From: Actinomycetales bacterium JB111
GTDB lineage: Bacteria > Actinomycetota > Actinomycetes > Actinomycetales > Actinomycetaceae
Direction of reading: 5' to 3'
Length of the DNA stretch: 36,115 nucleotides
NCBI GenBank assembly: GCA_900163555.1
Contig: FUHX01000042.1
Coordinates: 1-36,115, forward strand
A model generated the notes under the pieces. That model was not told the origin of the DNA, made no database searches, and was given only the letters and a program-made list of their open reading frames with translations. Each line of letters starts with the position of its first letter. The first letter of the stretch is position 1. Shown here piece by piece: positions 27,577 through 35,139 of the stretch. Position numbers and translations under genes: made by a program.

Positions 27577-28688
27577 ACCGGCCCGACCTCAGCCCCGTCC
27601 TCGCCGGCTGCACGATCGTGGTGACGGCGGACCGGCGCGCCCACGAGCTCGGCGCCGCGCTCGAGAGGCGCGGCGCCGTCGTGCGCCACGCGCCCGCGCT
27701 GTCGATGATCCCGCACGCCGACGACGACGAGCTGCGGGCCGCGACCGAGCGGCTCCTGGTCGAGCCGCCGGACGTCGTGGTCGTGACGACGGGGATCGGG
27801 TTCCGGGCCTGGCTGGACGCCGCCGACGCCCACGGCCTGGCGGGGGACCTGCTGGCCGTCCTCGAGAGAGCGCGGCTCATCGCCAGGGGCCCGAAGGCGC
27901 GCGGCGCGATCCAGGCGGCGGGCCTCGTGCCGGACTGGGTGACCGAGTCGGAGACCTCCGGGGAGATCTCCGACGTCCTCCTGCGGGAGGGGCCCTCCGG
28001 CCTGCGGATCGCCGTCCAGCTGCACGGGGCCGGCGCGGACGGTCTCGAGAAGGACCTTGCCGTCGCGGGCGCCGACGTCGTCCCGCTCACCGTCTACCGC
28101 TGGGGCCCGGCGCCCGACCCGCGCGCGCTCGAGAGCTCCGCGCACGCGGCGGCGTGCGGCGACGTCGACGTCGTCGCCTTCACCTCCGCACCGGGGGCCG
28201 AGGCGTGGCTGGCCGCCGCGGAGGCGCTGCCCTGCTGGGGCGGCATCGCGGAGCGCTTCGCGAGCGGCGGGCTCGTGGCTGCCGCGGTCGGCGAGATCAC
28301 CGCCCGGCCGCTCGTCCGGCGAGGGATCGAGCCGCTCATCCCGGACCGCGGGCGGCTCGGGGCACTCATCCGTGAGCTCATCGCCTACTTCGGGACACCG
28401 ACGTCGCGGGCCGTGACGACGGCGGCCGGACCGATGGAGATCCGCTCCGGCGGCGCGCTGCTGGCCGGGGACCTCCGCCCGCTGACCACCGGTGGCCGGG
28501 AGCTGCTCCGGCTGCTCGCCTCCCGCGCCGGTCAGGCCGTGGACCGCGCCGAGCTGCTCGCCCTCCTCCCCGACGCGACGAGCGCCCACGCCGTCGAGGT
28601 GGCGATCGCGCGCCTGCGGGAGGCGCTCGGCGCCCCCGGACTCGTCTCGACCGTCGTCAAGCGTGGCTACCGACTGGAGATGTCATGA
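27573..28688 (+). CDS. nnaR: Uroporphyrinogen-III synthase fused to a winged-helix DNA-binding domain (HemD/NnaR-type)
   Basis: A 371-residue two-domain protein. Residues 1 to about 260 are HemD-like (GCTIVVTADRRAHELGAALERRGA, VVVTTGIGFRAWLDAA, VVAFTSAPGAEAWL). Residues about 275-371 form an OmpR/PhoB-type winged helix (GDLRPLTTGGRELLRLLASR, DATSAHAVEVAIARLREALG, then VVKRGYRLEM). In Streptomyces and mycobacteria such a fusion, NnaR, works with GlnR to activate nitrate/nitrite assimilation genes. Its place inside the nir operon supports that role. Whether the HemD half still makes uroporphyrinogen III or only senses a tetrapyrrole is open. Start GTG at 27573 overlaps the upstream stop; end overlaps the next gene by 4 bases. 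Confidence 0.88.
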   Translation: MNRPDLSPVLAGCTIVVTADRRAHELGAALERRGAVVRHAPALSMIPHADDDELRAATERLLVEPPDVVVVTTGIGFRAWLDAADAHGLAGDLLAVLERARLIARGPKARGAIQAAGLVPDWVTESETSGEISDVLLREGPSGLRIAVQLHGAGADGLEKDLAVAGADVVPLTVYRWGPAPDPRALESSAHAAACGDVDVVAFTSAPGAEAWLAAAEALPCWGGIAERFASGGLVAAAVGEITARPLVRRGIEPLIPDRGRLGALIRELIAYFGTPTSRAVTTAAGPMEIRSGGALLAGDLRPLTTGGRELLRLLASRAGQAVDRAELLALLPDATSAHAVEVAIARLREALGAPGLVSTVVKRGYRLEMS

Positions 28689-29416
28689 CCGCACCCGTCC
28701 TCATCGGCTGCTCCCACGGCACGAGCGACCCGGCCGGACGCGCGGCCGCCCGTGCGCTCCTCGACGCCGTCCGCGCCGCGCGACCCGGTCTGGAGGTCCG
28801 GGAGGCCTTCGTCGACGTCCAGGAGCCGGAGGTGGGCTCCGTCGTGGCCGGCGTCGTCGGGCAGGGGGAGCCGCGGGACGCGGTCGTCGTCCCGCTGCTG
28901 CTCTCGGCCGGCTACCACGTGCGTGTCGACGTCTCCGAGTCCGTGCGGGCCCGGCCGACGTGGAGCGGACGGGCGGCCGCCGCGCCCGCCCTCGGCCCCG
29001 ACCCGCTGCTCGTCGACGTCGCGCTGGACCGGCTGGCCGAGTCCGGGGTGGGCCCCGACGACGCGGTCGTCGTGGCGGCCGCGGGGTCGAGCCGCCCCGA
29101 GGCGGGGGAGGACGTCGAGGAGTTCGTCGCTGCCCTCCGGCGCAGGCGCCGCGGCCCTGTGGTCGTGGGGTACGGGGCGATGGCGAGGCCGACCGTCGCG
29201 GAGGCGGTGGCCACGGCGCGGACCGGGCGGCCGCGCGTCGCCGTCCTCTCCTACCTCCTCGCGCCGGGATTCTTCTACGACCGCGTGCGGGCCGCGGGCG
29301 GCGACGTCGTCACCCGGCCGCTCGGCCCGGACCCTCGGATCGCCGACGTCGTGCTCGACCGCTACGACCGCGAGGTCACCCGGCTGCGGGCGCGGCCCGC
29401 CCGCCTCCCCGCGTGA
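28685..29416 (+). CDS. CbiX/SirB-type sirohydrochlorin ferrochelatase
   Basis: A 243-residue chelatase that would insert Fe2+ into sirohydrochlorin to finish siroheme. Two CbiX half-domains are visible: the N-terminal one with His11 (CSHGTSD) and His78 (SAGYHVRVDV), the class II chelatase metal-binding histidines, and a C-terminal one without the His pair (VVVGYGAMARPTV, LLAPGFFYDRV). Such two-domain CbiX/SirB proteins with a single active half are known. Last gene of the nir operon; the ATG overlaps the hemD-like stop. Its final 41 bases overlap the 3' end of the convergent glpD-like gene. Confidence 0.88.
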   Translation: MTAPVLIGCSHGTSDPAGRAAARALLDAVRAARPGLEVREAFVDVQEPEVGSVVAGVVGQGEPRDAVVVPLLLSAGYHVRVDVSESVRARPTWSGRAAAAPALGPDPLLVDVALDRLAESGVGPDDAVVVAAAGSSRPEAGEDVEEFVAALRRRRRGPVVVGYGAMARPTVAEAVATARTGRPRVAVLSYLLAPGFFYDRVRAAGGDVVTRPLGPDPRIADVVLDRYDREVTRLRARPARLPA

Positions 29417-29418
29417 CC
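29374..29418. terminator. Nested hairpin in the overlapping 3' ends of two convergent genes
   Basis: An inner perfect stem GCGGGC (29386-29391) / GCCCGC (29395-29400) with a 3-base loop lies inside an outer stem GGTCAC (29374-29379) / GTGACC (29413-29418). The whole structure covers the 41-base overlap of the two convergent genes, so it could terminate transcription from both sides while being coding. Confidence 0.45.
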
Positions 29419-31058
29419 GTCCGGCCCGGCCGGTGCTCGGCCACCTTCGCCTCGTAGCGGGCGATCTCGTCCTCGCGCGTGGCGTCGTCCCAGCCGAGGA
29501 GGCCGCCGAGCACGCCGGCGATGTCGTCGATCTGCCCCAGCCCGCCGTCGGCGGACCAGAAGAACAGCGACGTGCGCCGCACCATGAGGTCGTCGAGCGA
29601 CCCGCACATCTCCCGCCGCACCGCGTGCTCGACCTCGCCGACGGTGAGCCCGGCGCCGATCTCGCGCCGCGCCGCCGGCTCGGTGCGCCACCGGGTGATG
29701 AGCCGGTGCGTGTCCGAGCCGTACCGGCGGACCCAGGACCGGGCGATCGGCTCGGGCACGCCCGCGTCCACCGCCTGCCGGAGGACCACGCCCGGGTCGA
29801 CGGGCGCGCCGCCCGCCACCGGAGTCTTCCGAGCGGCTGACGCCGTCCGCCTCCGCCCGAGCGCCTTCTCGGCCGCGTCGATCAGGTGCTTCGCCATGAC
29901 GAGGTTGCTCGTCAGCTTGCCGCCGGCGATCGTGATCATCCCGGTGGGGCCGGTCGTGATGACGTGCTCGCGCGGCGTGTTGGACTCCGACGTCCCCGGC
30001 GGGGGCGCGACGAGCGGGCGCAGGCCCGCCCACGAGCCGACGACATGGTCGGTCGTGACCCGCGCCGTCGGGACGGCCCGGTTGGCCACGTTGAGCAGGT
30101 ACTGCACGTCCGCCTCGTCCGGCACCACGTGGTCGAGGTCGCCGGAGTAGTCCGTGTCGGTGGTCCCGATGTAGACGTGCTCGCCGTCGCGGGAGGGGAT
30201 CGGCCACACCACGCGGTTGTCGTCCGGGGATCGGAGGAACAGCGCGGTCGACAGCGGGAAGTCCTCGCGCCTGAGCACGATGTGCACGCCCTTCGTCGGC
30301 CGCAGGCGAAGGCCGCCGGAGCCGTCGTCCTCCGTCCCGGCGCCTGGCGCGCCCGTCTCCAGCGACCGCGTGACGTCGGCCCACGGCCCGGTGGCGTTGA
30401 GCACCTGCCGGGCGTGCACCTCGACGGTCTCGCCCGAGATCTCGTCCGCGACGCGGACGCCCCGCGCCGTGCCGTTCTCGAGGACGAGCCCGGTGACGGT
30501 CGCGTGGTTGAGGACGGTCGCCCCGGAGCGGTCCGCGGCCTTGACGGTGTCGAGGGTGAGCCGCGCGTCGTCGGTCAGGGCGTCGTGGAACAGCCCGGCA
30601 CCCAGGAGATCCTCGGAGCGCAGGTGGGGCTCCCGCTCAAGGACCTGGCGCGGGTTCAGCATCCTGTGCCGGCGCCGCAGCCACGCCCCGGAGGCGACGT
30701 CGTAGAACGTGAGCCCGAGGCCCAGCAGCGCCCTCGTCTCAGGATCGCCCCGGTAGAGCAGGTAGAGGAACGGCCTGACCTCGGTGAGGTGGGGCGCGAG
30801 CCGCAGCAGGCGCTCCCGCTCCCGGAGGGACTCCGCGACCAGCCCGAACTGGTAGGTCTGCAGGTAGCGCAGGCCCCCGTGGATCAGCTTCGACGAGCGC
30901 GACGACGTCCCCGCGGCGAAGTCGTCCTTCTCGACGAGAAGGGTCGACAGCCCGCGCATGGCGGCGTCCCGCGCGGCGGCGGCACCGGTGATGCCGCCGC
31001 CGATGACGACGAGGTCGAACAGCGTCTCGCGCAGCGAGGCGGGGGTGGGGCGGGACAC
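29376..31058 (-). CDS. glpD: GlpD-like FAD-dependent glycerol-3-phosphate dehydrogenase
   Basis: A 560-residue peripheral membrane flavoenzyme of the GlpD family, which oxidises sn-glycerol 3-phosphate to dihydroxyacetone phosphate and passes electrons to quinone. FAD fingerprint GGGITG (20-25), VEKDDFAAGTSSRSSKLIHGGLRYL (about 42-66), NATGPWAD, RPTKGVHIVL and TTGPTGMITIAGGKLTSN are all typical; the C-terminal DAO_C domain (about 400-530) is present. The start is a GTG (31056-31058) with AAGGAG at spacing 5. It is third in a set with an AGPS-like oxidase and a GlpK-like kinase, 20 bases downstream of the kinase gene. If the kinase substrate is another polyol, this enzyme may oxidise that phosphate instead. 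Confidence 0.9.
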   Translation of the reverse strand: MSRPTPASLRETLFDLVVIGGGITGAAAARDAAMRGLSTLLVEKDDFAAGTSSRSSKLIHGGLRYLQTYQFGLVAESLRERERLLRLAPHLTEVRPFLYLLYRGDPETRALLGLGLTFYDVASGAWLRRRHRMLNPRQVLEREPHLRSEDLLGAGLFHDALTDDARLTLDTVKAADRSGATVLNHATVTGLVLENGTARGVRVADEISGETVEVHARQVLNATGPWADVTRSLETGAPGAGTEDDGSGGLRLRPTKGVHIVLRREDFPLSTALFLRSPDDNRVVWPIPSRDGEHVYIGTTDTDYSGDLDHVVPDEADVQYLLNVANRAVPTARVTTDHVVGSWAGLRPLVAPPPGTSESNTPREHVITTGPTGMITIAGGKLTSNLVMAKHLIDAAEKALGRRRTASAARKTPVAGGAPVDPGVVLRQAVDAGVPEPIARSWVRRYGSDTHRLITRWRTEPAARREIGAGLTVGEVEHAVRREMCGSLDDLMVRRTSLFFWSADGGLGQIDDIAGVLGGLLGWDDATREDEIARYEAKVAEHRPGRTVTRGGGRAAPAAG

Positions 31059-31078
31059 GGAGCTCCTTCGGGTGGTGG

Positions 31079-32578
31079 TTACTTCTTCAGCCAGCCGCGC
31101 GATCTCTCGACGGCGGAGGTCCACGCCGCGTACGCGGCGTCGCGTGCGTCGTCGGGCAGGGTGGGGGTGAAGGTGGCGTCGATCTCGACGACGGACACGG
31201 CCTCCTGAGGGTCGGCCCAGACCCCGACGGCGAGCCCGGCGAGGAGGGCCGCCCCGAGGCTGGTGGCCTCGGTGTTGCTCGGCCGCGTGACGGTGGCAGC
31301 CAGCTGGTCGGCCTGGAACTGCATGAGCAGGTCGTTCGCCGCGCCGCCGCCGTCGACCGCCATCTGCGTGATCTCGTGGCCGGAGACCTCGCTCATCGCG
31401 CCGATGAAGTCGCGCACGGAGAAGACGATGCCCTCGAGCGTGGCGCGGGCGATGTGGCCGCGCTCGGTCCCGGGCTGGATGCCGATGATCATGCCGCGGG
31501 CGTAGGCGTCCCAGTACGGGGCGGACAGGCCGGTGAGGGCGGGGACGAAGTAGACGCCGCCGTTGTCGTCCACCGACGTGGCGAGCGACTCCGACTGGGC
31601 GGAGTCGTCGATGATCCTCAGGCCGTCGCGCAGCCACTGCACCGCGGCGCCGGTGGACCCGGCGTAGCCCTCCAGGGCGTAGACGGTCTCACCCCCGATG
31701 CGCCACGCGATCTGGCAGGTCAGGCCCGAGGAGGTGTCGATGACGGGCGTGGTGCCGATCGTCATGTCGAGGAACGTGCCGGTGCCGTGCGTGCACTTGA
31801 CCATGCCCGGCTCGATGCACCCCTGGGCGAAGAGCGCGGAGTGCTGGTCGGCGATCGAGGAGGTGATCGGCACCTTGGCGCCGAAGACGTCCGCCGCGGT
31901 GGTGCCGAGCAGGCCGGAATCGTCGCGCACGGCCGGGTACATCGTCACCGGGATGCCGAGGGCGCCGAGCCACTCGGCGTCCCAGTCGTCCGCCCCGAGG
32001 TCGTAGCTACCGGTGACCGACGCGTTCGACGCGCTGATGACGTGCTCCCGGCCGCCGGTGAGGCGGTGGATGAGCCATGAGTCGACCGTGCCGAACGCGA
32101 TCTCACCCGCCTCCGCCCGCTCGCGGAGCCCGTCGACGTTGCCGAGCAGCCACTCGATGCTCAGCGAGGAGTACACCGGCGCCAGCGACCAGCCGGTGCG
32201 CGAGTAGATCCGCTCGCCCCACTGCCCGGCGAGCTCCGCCGCGCGGTCGGCCGTGCGCGTGTCCTGCCAGACGATCGCGCGGGTGACCGCGTCGCCTGTC
32301 GCCCGGTCCCACAGCACCGTGGTGGCGCGCTGGTTCGTGAGGCCGATGCAGGTGATGTCGCCGGGCGTCAGTCCCGCGGTCTCAAGCGCCTCGTCGATCA
32401 TCGACCGCGTGGCCGTCCAGATCTCCTCGGCGTCCTGCTCCACCCGGTCGGCGGCCGGGTGGTACTGGGGGAACTCGGTGTAGGCGGTCGCGTGGATGGC
32501 GGCCGCCTCGTCGTAGATGAGTGCGCGGATGCCGGTCGTGCCGGCGTCGATGACGAGGATGCGAGTCGTCGTTGACAT
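31079..32578 (-). CDS. glpK: FGGY-family kinase, GlpK-like, with altered polyol pocket
   Basis: A 499-residue kinase close to glycerol kinase along its whole length (DAGTTGIRALIYD, GLTNQR, VWQDTRTADRA, HGTGTFL, VPALTGLSAPYWDAYARG). Compared with my recollection of E. coli GlpK, glycerol contacts Arg83, Trp103, Asp245 and Phe270 are kept (here Arg84, Trp104, Asp244, Phe269), but Glu84 is Ala85 and Tyr135 is Val135. These two changes open the pocket, so a larger polyol or keto-sugar may be the substrate. The GlpD-like neighbour supports phosphorylation followed by oxidation of a polyol phosphate. ATG at 32576-32578 follows AAGGAG. Family assignment is firm; the glycerol assignment is not. Confidence 0.87.
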   Translation of the reverse strand: MSTTTRILVIDAGTTGIRALIYDEAAAIHATAYTEFPQYHPAADRVEQDAEEIWTATRSMIDEALETAGLTPGDITCIGLTNQRATTVLWDRATGDAVTRAIVWQDTRTADRAAELAGQWGERIYSRTGWSLAPVYSSLSIEWLLGNVDGLRERAEAGEIAFGTVDSWLIHRLTGGREHVISASNASVTGSYDLGADDWDAEWLGALGIPVTMYPAVRDDSGLLGTTAADVFGAKVPITSSIADQHSALFAQGCIEPGMVKCTHGTGTFLDMTIGTTPVIDTSSGLTCQIAWRIGGETVYALEGYAGSTGAAVQWLRDGLRIIDDSAQSESLATSVDDNGGVYFVPALTGLSAPYWDAYARGMIIGIQPGTERGHIARATLEGIVFSVRDFIGAMSEVSGHEITQMAVDGGGAANDLLMQFQADQLAATVTRPSNTEATSLGAALLAGLAVGVWADPQEAVSVVEIDATFTPTLPDDARDAAYAAWTSAVERSRGWLKK

Positions 32579-32615
32579 CGGTGCTCCTTGGGTGGGGGTG
32601 TGAGGGGGCGGTGGG

Positions 32616-34007
32616 TCAGAGGCCGAGCTTGCCGGGGTTGAGGATCCGGGCCGGGTCGAGGGCGGACTTCAGCCTGCGCAGCACCAGGTGGGCGCTGCCG
32701 AGCGACCGCTCCGCGTAGGGGGAGCGCGCGAGCCCGCCGCCGTGGTGGTGGGAGAGCTCCGCGCCGTGGGCGAGGCAGACGTCCATGGCCGTGGACCAGA
32801 TCGCGGTGAGGCGCTCGACGGCGGCCTCGTCGCTGTCCGCGCGGCCGAGCAGGATGACGTACATCGAGGTGCCCTGCGTGTAGACGTGCGAGAAGTGGGA
32901 GAGCACCTCGTCGGCGAGGGGGAGGAGCGCCTCGCGCAGGGCGGCGTGGAGGTCGCCGATGCCGGACCACAGGTGGGCGACCTCGATGGTCTCCGCGAAC
33001 CCGCCCGGCTGCGCGAGCAGGTTCTCCACGGTCGAGAAGTCGAAGCGCCGGCCCATCCACGCGGTCGCGCCCTCCGGCCCGAGCGCGCGCCCGCCGCGCC
33101 CGGTGACGAGGCGGTGAAGGACGGCGGCCTCGGCGTCCGCGATCTCCTGGGGCCCGCGCGTCCCGACGAACAGGACCGGGTGGTCGATGGTCGGGTCCGC
33201 CATCGCGTGCCGGGCCTCGTCCGTGTCGTAGAACCGCAGGAGGAAGGGCCGCAGGCCGAGGAGCGCCTGCTCGCGCATGACCTCGATGCCGTCGGCCACG
33301 GTCGGCAGCGCGTACGTCTCGAAGCGGGTGGGCAGCGCCGCGGGGAAGATCTTCAGGGTCACGGACGTGACGAGGCCGAGGGTGCCCTCGGAGCCGATGA
33401 ACACGTGGCGGAGGTCCGGCCCCATGGCGGCGCGCGGGCGCGCGCCGAGCTCGGCGCTCTCGCCGGTGGCGAGGGTGACCGTGTAGCGCACGAGGAGGTC
33501 CTCGATCCCGCCGTACATCGAGGAGAACTGGCCGGTCGCGAGCGTGGCGACCCAGCCGCCGACCGTCGACCGGTACAGGGACTGGGGGGAGTGGCCGAGC
33601 GTGTAGCCGCGGGCGGCCAGCGCGTCCTCGAGCTCCCCGCCGTGCTGCGAGGCGCTCGCGGTCACGGTCATGTTGCGCTCGTCGACCTCGAACGAGGCCG
33701 GCACGGTCGAGACGTCCAGCACGATGCCGCCGTTCACCGGCAGCGGCTGCCCGGTCACCGACGAGCCGAGGCCGCGGACGGTCACCGGCACGCCGTCCCG
33801 GGTGGCGATCGCGAACACGCCGGCCGCCTCGTCGAACGAGGTCAGGCGGGCGACGACGTCCGCCCGGTGCGGGTGCGCGCCGGTCATCGCGCGCTTCGTC
33901 GCGAGCGGCCAGGTGTCCTGGCTCGTGGCGTCCAGGTCGGTCGAGGCGGTGGTCACCGCGTCGTCGCCGAGCAGCTCGCGCAGGGACTGGATCGTCGAGT
34001 CGATCAC
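32616..34007 (-). CDS. FAD-linked oxidase, alkyldihydroxyacetonephosphate synthase-like
   Basis: A 463-residue flavoprotein of the VAO/PCMH family: an FAD-binding_4 domain (about 45-225; VTVRGLGSSVTGQPLP, GHSPQSLYRSTVGGWVATLATG, MGPDLRHVFIGSEGTLGLVT) and an FAD-oxidase C domain. Near the C-terminus the His triplet 420-422 (LSHHHGGGLAR) matches the HHH motif of alkyl-DHAP synthase (AGPS), the ether-lipid enzyme. Bacterial relatives include D-lactate and other hydroxy-acid dehydrogenases. The GTG at 34005-34007 has GAAGGAG upstream. It heads the set with the GlpK-like and GlpD-like genes, so it may act on a glycerol-phosphate-like or polyol-derived compound. Divergent from the YhfZ-like regulator. 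Exact reaction unknown. Confidence 0.85.
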   Translation of the reverse strand: MIDSTIQSLRELLGDDAVTTASTDLDATSQDTWPLATKRAMTGAHPHRADVVARLTSFDEAAGVFAIATRDGVPVTVRGLGSSVTGQPLPVNGGIVLDVSTVPASFEVDERNMTVTASASQHGGELEDALAARGYTLGHSPQSLYRSTVGGWVATLATGQFSSMYGGIEDLLVRYTVTLATGESAELGARPRAAMGPDLRHVFIGSEGTLGLVTSVTLKIFPAALPTRFETYALPTVADGIEVMREQALLGLRPFLLRFYDTDEARHAMADPTIDHPVLFVGTRGPQEIADAEAAVLHRLVTGRGGRALGPEGATAWMGRRFDFSTVENLLAQPGGFAETIEVAHLWSGIGDLHAALREALLPLADEVLSHFSHVYTQGTSMYVILLGRADSDEAAVERLTAIWSTAMDVCLAHGAELSHHHGGGLARSPYAERSLGSAHLVLRRLKSALDPARILNPGKLGL

Positions 34008-34026
34008 CGGGGCTCCTTCGTCAAGA

Positions 34027-34046
34027 TTCAAACTTTGGAATATTCC
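34027..34046. promoter_or_regulatory. AT-rich palindromes between the AGPS-like set and the YhfZ-like regulator
   Basis: GGAATATTCC (34037-34046) is a perfect 10-bp palindrome, overlapping a near-palindrome TTCAAACTTTGGAA (34027-34040). This AT-rich patch of about 25 bases stands out in a GC-rich intergenic region and lies just upstream of the oxidase ribosome site. It is a good operator candidate for the divergent regulator. Confidence 0.5.
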
Positions 34047-34134
34047 GTCTCTGGAGTCTTGCGGGCCGACGGTGCCCGTGTCAAGTGCCGCCCGCGGCCC
34101 GGCGGCCACGTACATTGACCGCGGAGGTGACCGC

Positions 34135-35139
34135 ATGACGACGGCAGCCGGGACCGGCGCGGGAACGGGCAAGCAGGGGATGCAGGCGGCGCTGCGCGCC
34201 GTCGCCGTGGACGCCATGGCGACCGGGGTGGGCGGCACGCTCACGAAGAACGCGGCGCTCGCCGCGCGCGCGGGCGCCGGCGCCGGCACCATCCAGCGCG
34301 CGTTCGACCTGCTCGCCGAGGAGGGGGCGCTCGAGGCCGTCTCACGCGGGCACCTCGGCCGGAGGCTGACGGCGCTCGACGTCGGGGCCTGCTGGCAGGC
34401 GGCCCGGCTCGCCCCCGTCCGGGTCCTGCTCTCGCCGGGAGGCGCCGTCGAGATGGACGCCGTCGAGTCCGCGCTCGCCGACGACCTCACCGCCGTCGGC
34501 GTGCCCCACACGGTGCGGCACCGGCCCGGCGGGACGCCCCGCCTCCTTCAGGTCGCCGCGGGGGAGCACGACCTCACGGTCGTCTCCGGCGGCACCTTCG
34601 ACGGCGCGAGCGGGACGCTGCCCGACGGCGCGCTCGTCGAGCGCACGCTGGACACCGGCACGTACTACGCGACCGACCGCCTGGTCGTCCTCCGGCGGGC
34701 GGCCGACGTCGAGTCCGGGCGCCCGGTGCACACCGCGGGGATCGACCGGAGCTCGGCCGACCACGAGGCGCTCTCGCTCGCGGAGTTCGACGGCGGCGTC
34801 GACCTCGTCGACGTCCCGTTCCCCGAGGTCCCGGCGTACGTCGCGGACGGCGCCGTCGACGCCGGCGTCTGGCACGTCACGCGGTCACCGGTCCCGCCGC
34901 GGGCCGCCGGGCTGACCGCGCTGCCGCTCGGGCGCGCGGAGGCGCGCGCCGTCGCGGACGGCCTGTCTCGGGCCACCCTCGTCGCGTGGGCCGGGCGGCC
35001 GGAGAACCACGCCGTGCTCGGCGCCCTGGGGCTCGCCGAGGTCGGGCCGAGGCAGGCGGCCGGGTTCGCCGAGGAGCGGGAGGTCGAGGAGCGCCGCGCG
35101 GTCGCCGCGCGGGCTGCCCTTGGCGACCGGAACGGCTAG
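34135..35139 (+). CDS. YhfZ-like transcriptional regulator (GntR-type helix-turn-helix plus binding-protein-like domain)
   Basis: A 334-residue protein with an N-terminal helix-turn-helix of GntR/YhfZ type (about 15-80; LTKNAALAARAGAGAGTIQRAFDLLAEEG) and a C-terminal domain (about 95-310) that resembles a periplasmic binding protein but lacks a signal peptide. Its VDLVDVPFPEVPAYVADGAVDAG (PFPEV at 228-232) mirrors the PFPEM hinge of the binding lipoproteins at 2282 and 15608. It is therefore likely a cytoplasmic sensor-regulator that binds a ligand like an ABC binding protein does. The ATG at 34135 follows GGAGG at spacing 7. It is divergent from the AGPS/GlpK/GlpD set, which it probably controls; ligand unknown. 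Confidence 0.82.
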   Translation: MTTAAGTGAGTGKQGMQAALRAVAVDAMATGVGGTLTKNAALAARAGAGAGTIQRAFDLLAEEGALEAVSRGHLGRRLTALDVGACWQAARLAPVRVLLSPGGAVEMDAVESALADDLTAVGVPHTVRHRPGGTPRLLQVAAGEHDLTVVSGGTFDGASGTLPDGALVERTLDTGTYYATDRLVVLRRAADVESGRPVHTAGIDRSSADHEALSLAEFDGGVDLVDVPFPEVPAYVADGAVDAGVWHVTRSPVPPRAAGLTALPLGRAEARAVADGLSRATLVAWAGRPENHAVLGALGLAEVGPRQAAGFAEEREVEERRAVAARAALGDRNG

